DNA from: Atrina japonica
Taxonomy: Eukaryota > Mollusca > Bivalvia > Pterioida > Pinnidae
Length of the DNA stretch: 64,000 bases
Assembly: GCA_030159075.1 (NCBI GenBank)
Contig: BROG01000131.1
Coordinates: forward strand, 635,501-699,500
Direction: 5' to 3'
Shown: positions 59,400 through 64,000 of the stretch, one piece after another
Position numbering within the stretch: position 1 is the first letter of the stretch
How the letters are laid out: every line of letters begins with the position of its first letter
Notes under the pieces: generated by a model
Database searches by the model: none
What the model was told of the DNA's origin: nothing
The model's input: the letters and a program-made list of their open reading frames with translations, nothing else
Program-made: the position numbers and the translations under genes

Positions 59400-61122
59400 T
59401 TTATTATCTGTATAGATACTAAATTGTTTATTTCAATGCATACGTGTGAATGCGATCTTCCCGAATGTAGACTTTCGTATCCAGGGGATCTAACGCCGTC
59501 TTATCTTGTTTGATCCCGTAAATGATTTGGTTAAACGACCGTAGACTAAGCATCTTGCGCGATATCCTGGCGCCGTGAAAGAGAACCTCCTTATAATCGT
59601 TAAAGTCTATCTTGTTTTTCAAGACGCATCGTTTCACGCCTTTCGCTCGTTTGGAAACGCTATCGTCTCTCATTAAGATGGCGTACATTTTAGGCCTTAA
59701 TCCAACGAATTCTTTGATGAGTTTCCCTCCGCATTCGTCTTTAAATTTACCGATCACCTTTTTATTTTTATCTTTGTTTCCGTGGAAGACCTCGTAATTG
59801 GAAAAATCATCCTCATGTTCGCGCATGTCCCGATAGACGTCTTCCGTTTGAATTTCGACTAACAGAGAGTCCGTATCGGTATAAAGTAGATTACATTTGT
59901 CTCCGTATTTCGCTTTTAGATGGTTATAATACCACCCGTACATGTGTCTTTTCGATAAATCCAAGATCGCCATGCCGCAATAAATGGGTTTGTCTAATTT
60001 AACGCTCGTCGGCTTAAAGTGAAGAAAGGGCCATGTTGTCGTTAATCTTAGTCAACCCGTCGTAGGAGGGCGAAGCGGTCATTTTTTGAATTTTTCTATC
60101 TCCGTCCTTCGCGCCCACTATTTTTAACTCGGTTCTATTCCGTTTTGATTTTCCATGGTCTTCCCGAACACGCGTGTTCATGACGTTTAAAGAAATCCTT
60201 TTCGAAGTCGTATTTTGGCCCGTTGAACGCAGTCGAGTGTTTCTATGGACGTTCGCGAGCCACGGCTCTTCGTCAAATTGTAAAGTTCTATGCACTTTGG
60301 TCAGTTTTGTCATTCCCGAATAGAGTTTTAAAACGTCTGACACGACGTATTCCTTTTTATCTCGTAGATTGGGCACGAGCTTCGGGAAGCCCGCGTCGCG
60401 CATCTCGTACTCTTGTCTTTCTGATACTCGGAAAGATCGTTCGCATCGACCTTTAACGTTTCCGGAGCGAGCGGATAATTGTTTTGCGCGTCGTGCAATT
60501 CTTTCGGATACTCTAGATCGCACTTCGAGTCGTATGTATGTTTTCTATGATCTGACACTCCGTCGATCCATTCAAAGTTCAGGGTAAGGATGAGTCCATG
60601 GCTTCGCTGTAGAGGGCGTTAGCATCCTAGATACATGAACTTGGAGGGCAGATCGGGATCATAATCGTCTAAATATGTATTGTTCGCTTTGTTGCGGAAC
60701 GTCATCCCGCCTTGATTCCCTTTTTCGATTAAATGCAATGTCCAATCGCAACTCCAATTTTGATGAGCAACGCCGCATCCCAAGCCAACCCCGGAGCCGT
60801 GTAATAACACGGATCTGCGTAGTGTTTTAAAGAAATGTTGCGAAACTCTTCGAACGTCGGACTAATAAGCCTTTTTAAATACTCGTGATAATCTCCCCCA
60901 TGTCCTTGCATCCGTAGACGCCAAACGGTTTGAGTGCGTGGTCGTAAGCCTTTGCGAAATTGTGAGTATCGCGCATGTAAAAATTCTCCCTCGGCGGTAC
61001 GGGGTTTCGTTATCCTGGTCGAAAGAATCTATATCGTAGGATAGACGGCCCATTCTCGTTAAAAGCGAGGCCTCCTCGAATATAGATTTCGTGATGGGGT
61101 AATCGTTTAGATTTTTAGCTAA
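58740..61122. repeat. Tandem duplication, copy 1 (2,383 bp: integrase part plus polymerase C-terminal part)
   Basis: Begins ACCGCACGATAAGGTGGGTA and ends GTTTAGATTTTTAGCTAA. The same two ends bound copy 2 (61,132-63,393). A 9-bp filler CGTCTCGAG (61,123-61,131) lies at the junction. Confidence 0.9.
59428..61122 (-). pseudogene. polB: DNA polymerase B (protein-primed type), C-terminal part, copy 1
   Basis: Replicative polymerase of the Polinton. The last frame (59,428 to about 60,000) is well preserved, with the palm motif YTDTDS, KFKDECGGKLIKEFVGLRPK (a thumb/TPR-side motif of the family) and a natural stop TAA at 59,428. Upstream the frame is broken repeatedly (60,014-60,558, 60,619-60,911, 60,862-61,120), each piece in a different register. 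The piece with DSFDQDNETPYRR and HEYLKRLISPTFEEF lies furthest 5'. The gene then runs into the junction at 61,123 rather than its own N-terminal part, so copy 1 lacks the exonuclease and zinc-binding regions. Confidence 0.85.
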
Positions 61123-61131
61123 CGTCTCGAG

Positions 61132-63393
61132 ACCGCACGATAAGGTGGGTAGGAAAACGTACAAATACGCATTAACGGTGGTCGACGTGGGCACTCGGCA
61201 CAAAGAAGCGGAACCGTTGACGACCAAAAACAGTAAAATAGGTGGCCGACGCTTTCGAAAAAATTAATGCGACGGTTAACGTTTCCGAAATTATTGCAAT
61301 TCCGGGTTTCATGGGCGATCTCAAAGCTCTGTCTCGACACGACGCGAGAATAAGAAGGGGACGACGTTCATCGCGACCGAAGCCATCGTCGAACGATCGT
61401 TGGAGAAACGGCTGTTTAGCCCCAATACGACCAAGAGATGAAATCTAAGGGCAGAAACAGAGAATGGGTGAAACGGTTGCCGGATCGTGAAAACGATCAA
61501 CGACGAGACCAAACCCCCCGAAGCGATAATGCCCTTCCACCGAAGTTCAAACTTGTGGCCCCATTTAATAAAGTTAGATATCTCTATCAACCCGGCGAGT
61601 AAGGTGAAAGCATAGAGTCGACCGATCCCATTTGGAGCGTGGACAAACACGACATCGATCGTCAGTTTAGAATGCAGGTATAGATGTCTATTATCTAAAA
61701 GAACCCGCTCCACAGAAGAAATTTCGTAGAAGAGTTGGAGGTGGTAGAATAATTTATTATCTGGAGATACATAAATTGTCTATTTCAATGCATACGTGTG
61801 AATTGCGATCTTCGCGAGATGTAGACTTTCGTATCCAGGGTATTGCGTCTTATATTGTTTGTAGAACCCGTAAATGATTTGGTATAAAACGACCGTAGAC
61901 TAAGCATCTTGCGCGATCCTGGCGCCGGTGAAAGAGAACCGATCCTTATAATCGTATAAAGTCTATCTTGTTTTTCAAAGACCATTTTTCGACGCCTTTC
62001 GCTCGTTTGGAAAACGCTATCGTCTCTCAAAGATGGCGTACATGGCCTCCAACGAATTCTTTGATGAGTTTCCCTAATCCGCATTCGGTCTTTAAATTCA
62101 TCATTTTTTATCTTTGTTTCCCTGTGGAGGACCTGAATTGGAAAAATCAACCTCAATGTTCGCGCATGTCCCAAGACGTCTTTCCGTTTGAATTTCGAAC
62201 TACACAGAGAGTCCGTGTAATAAAGTAGATTACATTTGTCTCCGTATTTCGCTTTAGCATGTTATAATACCACCCGTACATGTTCTTTTCGATAAATCCA
62301 AGATCGCCATGCCGCAATAAATGGGTTTGTCTAATTTAACGCTCTTCGGCTTAACACCATCGTCGTTAATCTTAAAACCGCGTAGGAGGGCAAGTCATTT
62401 TTTTGAATCTATCTCCGTCCTTCGCGCCCACTATTTTTAACTCGTAAATTTTCCACAACACGGCGTTGTTCATGAGTTTAATAAAATCCCGAAGTCGTTT
62501 TATGGCCCGTTGACGCAGTCCGATGTTTTCTATGGACGTAGTTCGCGAGCCACGGCTCAAAAATTGTAAAAGTTCTATGCACTTTGGTCAGTTTCTTCTA
62601 GAGTTTTTTAACGTCTGATAGTGCACGACGTATTCCTTTTTATGTGTAGTTGGGCACGAGCTAAAGCCCGCGTCGCGCATCTCGTACTCTTGTCTTTATG
62701 ATAAAAAAGATCGTTCGCATCGACCTTTAAACGTTTTCCGAGCGAGCGGATTTGTTTTGCGCGTTAATTCCTTCGGATACTCTCACTAGATCGACTTCGA
62801 GATGTATCCATCTGACACTCCGTCGATCCATTCAAAGTTTCTACAGGGGGATAGTCATGGCCGGCTGTAGAGGGCGTCGCATCTAGATACAGCGAGGCAG
62901 ATCGGGATCATAATCGTCTAAATATGTATTGTTCGCTTTATAACGTTGCGGAACGTACGTGATCCCGCCTCTGATTCCCTTTTCGATAATAAATGCATGT
63001 CGTAATCGGTGAGCAACTCTAGAATTTTTGAGCTAACGCCGCATCCCAAGCCAACCCCGGAGCCGCACGGATATGCGTAGTGTTTTAAAGAAATGTTGCG
63101 AAACTCTTCGAACAGCGTCGGCTAATAAGCCATTGTCCTGATCTTAAATACAAATCGTGATAATCTCCCATGTCCTTGCCATCCGTATTGACGCCAAACG
63201 GTTTGAGCGTGGTCGTACTCTCTTTCGAGAAATGTGAGTATCATAACGCACTGTAAAAAATCTTCCCTCGGCGGTAGAGCGGTGTTAAACCTGTCGAAAA
63301 GAATCCATCGTAGGGATAGACGCCCTTTCTCGTTAAAAGCGAGGCCTTCCTCGAATATTTTCGTGATGGGTAATCGTTTAGATTTTTAGCTAA
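61132..63393. repeat. Tandem duplication, copy 2 (2,262 bp, indel-rich)
   Basis: It aligns end to end with 58,740-61,122 but is about 120 bp shorter. Long identical stretches are separated by deletions or insertions of one to a few bases. It contains the integrase part (about 61,132-61,755) and the polymerase part (about 61,780-63,393, minus strand), both without usable frames. Confidence 0.9.
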
Positions 63394-64000
63394 AGATAAG
63401 GGAAACTGTCGATAAATCTCAAGCCGACAGAGAAACTGATAAACTTTTCGTGATTCATACGGAAGAAATTGACCGGTTCTTTTCCACTTCCATTTCCGAT
63501 ATATTAAATGTGCGTAGCCGCGAGATTCTCAATATTGGTATGCGTATTGTTGCCATTAATAATCATGTACACTTATTATGAGCCGCACCTCGAAATTTAC
63601 CAGAAATGTGACAATGATCTCTGACTTTGATGAGATCGAATTTCTCGTCCTTGATTTTTTTCATGATTTCGTCGATCTCTTTTTTTTTTGGCATCGTGAC
63701 GATCGCGATACCATTCTAAATCGGATAATTCATATTCATCTTTTTCCTCCGTCAAAGACGATATGCGATCGATATCACGTTCCAAACACGTCAAACTGGG
63801 TAATTTTTCCTGTTCCTTTTAAAAGTTTCCTTCTCTGAATCCATAAAGAAAACCACTTGCGGGCATCCCCCGAAAATTCATCTCCGCAAATCCAACATCG
63901 CTTAGACTCCTCAAAGTTTCCCTTGTCCTCGTCGGTCATACACAGCTCTTTTTTCTTAGAACCGTCAGTCTTTTTTTTTCTCTCGCCGTAAACTTTCTAG
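61785..64000 (-). pseudogene. polB: DNA polymerase B, copy 2 continuing to the right edge (5'-partial)
   Basis: From the right edge, the minus strand encodes a zinc-binding start CWICGDEF (about 63,886-63,909) and, about 280 bp on, VRDHCHISGKFRGAAHNKC (about 63,570-63,625). This pair of motifs precedes the exonuclease domain in Polinton polymerases. The following exonuclease region (63,400-63,560) is poorly readable, and from 63,393 down the sequence is the degraded copy 2. No frame longer than about 130 codons survives. The N-terminus lies right of the window. Confidence 0.8.

Larger units (their letters stand above)
49618..64000. mobile_element. Polinton/Maverick (adintovirus-like) element, right end outside window
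   Basis: At least 14.4 kb of intronless, closely spaced genes. They include a double jelly-roll-type major capsid protein, a probable minor capsid protein, an A32-type packaging ATPase, a retroviral-type integrase and a type B DNA polymerase, the defining combination of Polintons. Composition is clearly richer in GC than the host flank. The left boundary is inferred from the SINE interruption. Terminal inverted repeat and 6-bp target duplication cannot be tested because the right end is missing. The protease gene usual for the group was not found in the window. Multiple frameshifts indicate a decayed copy, sequence errors, or both. Confidence 0.9.

Noticed and set aside
49618..64000. Bacterial or phage contamination because of higher GC and dense genes
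   Set aside because: The combination of integrase, polymerase B, packaging ATPase and this capsid type is that of animal Polintons, and the left edge cuts a host SINE.

Overview
The window looks like nuclear DNA of a bivalve mollusc, or another lophotrochozoan rich in the same repeats. About the first 49 kb is AT-rich host sequence with intron-containing genes, tRNA-derived SINEs with clear target-site duplications, several MITE families, a LINE remnant and repeats typical of bivalve genomes. The last 14.4 kb is visibly richer in GC and holds intronless, tightly packed genes of a Polinton/Maverick element (adintovirus-like), a virus-like DNA transposon. The species is an inference; no mitochondrial or rRNA marker is present.

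Host genes. (1) 3,555-8,941 (+): the last six coding exons of serine hydroxymethyltransferase; the 5' exons lie left of the window. (2) 19,632-24,837 (+): a three-exon gene for an unrecognised 115-residue single-pass membrane protein. (3) 48,462-32,758 (-): a complete 13-exon DDX5/DDX17-type DEAD-box RNA helicase of 681 residues. Its fourth exon is present twice (42,786-42,919 and 42,590-42,723) as two 134-bp homologous exons of equal phase, 62 bp apart. Both encode the Q motif and Walker A motif, so this is a candidate mutually exclusive exon pair.

Between and inside the genes lie tandem and foldback repeats: a 1-kb foldback at 14.4-15.46 kb, a minisatellite at 23.4-24.15 kb, three ~150-bp units at 29.6-30.05 kb, and a nest of SINE and MITEs at 39.8-40.65 kb.

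Polinton region (about 49,618 to beyond 64,000). It interrupts a SINE upstream of the helicase gene. In order: a putative ssDNA-binding protein with an acidic tail, a small zinc-finger protein, a packaging ATPase (-), a major capsid protein (-), a coiled-coil protein, a small amphipathic/hydrophobic protein, a Pro-rich-tailed protein (-), a probable minor capsid protein, a string of small membrane or helical proteins, a retroviral-type integrase, and protein-primed-type DNA polymerase B (-), whose N-terminus runs off the right edge. Many genes carry frameshifts or in-frame stops, while the major capsid, minor capsid and several small genes are open. Most genes share an upstream motif of the form TCTCT..TATTAAAAAA ending at the ATG. 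The integrase-polymerase segment is present twice in tandem (58,740-61,122 and 61,132-63,393). The second copy differs mainly by small indels, which suggests either decay or an assembly/read-error artefact.
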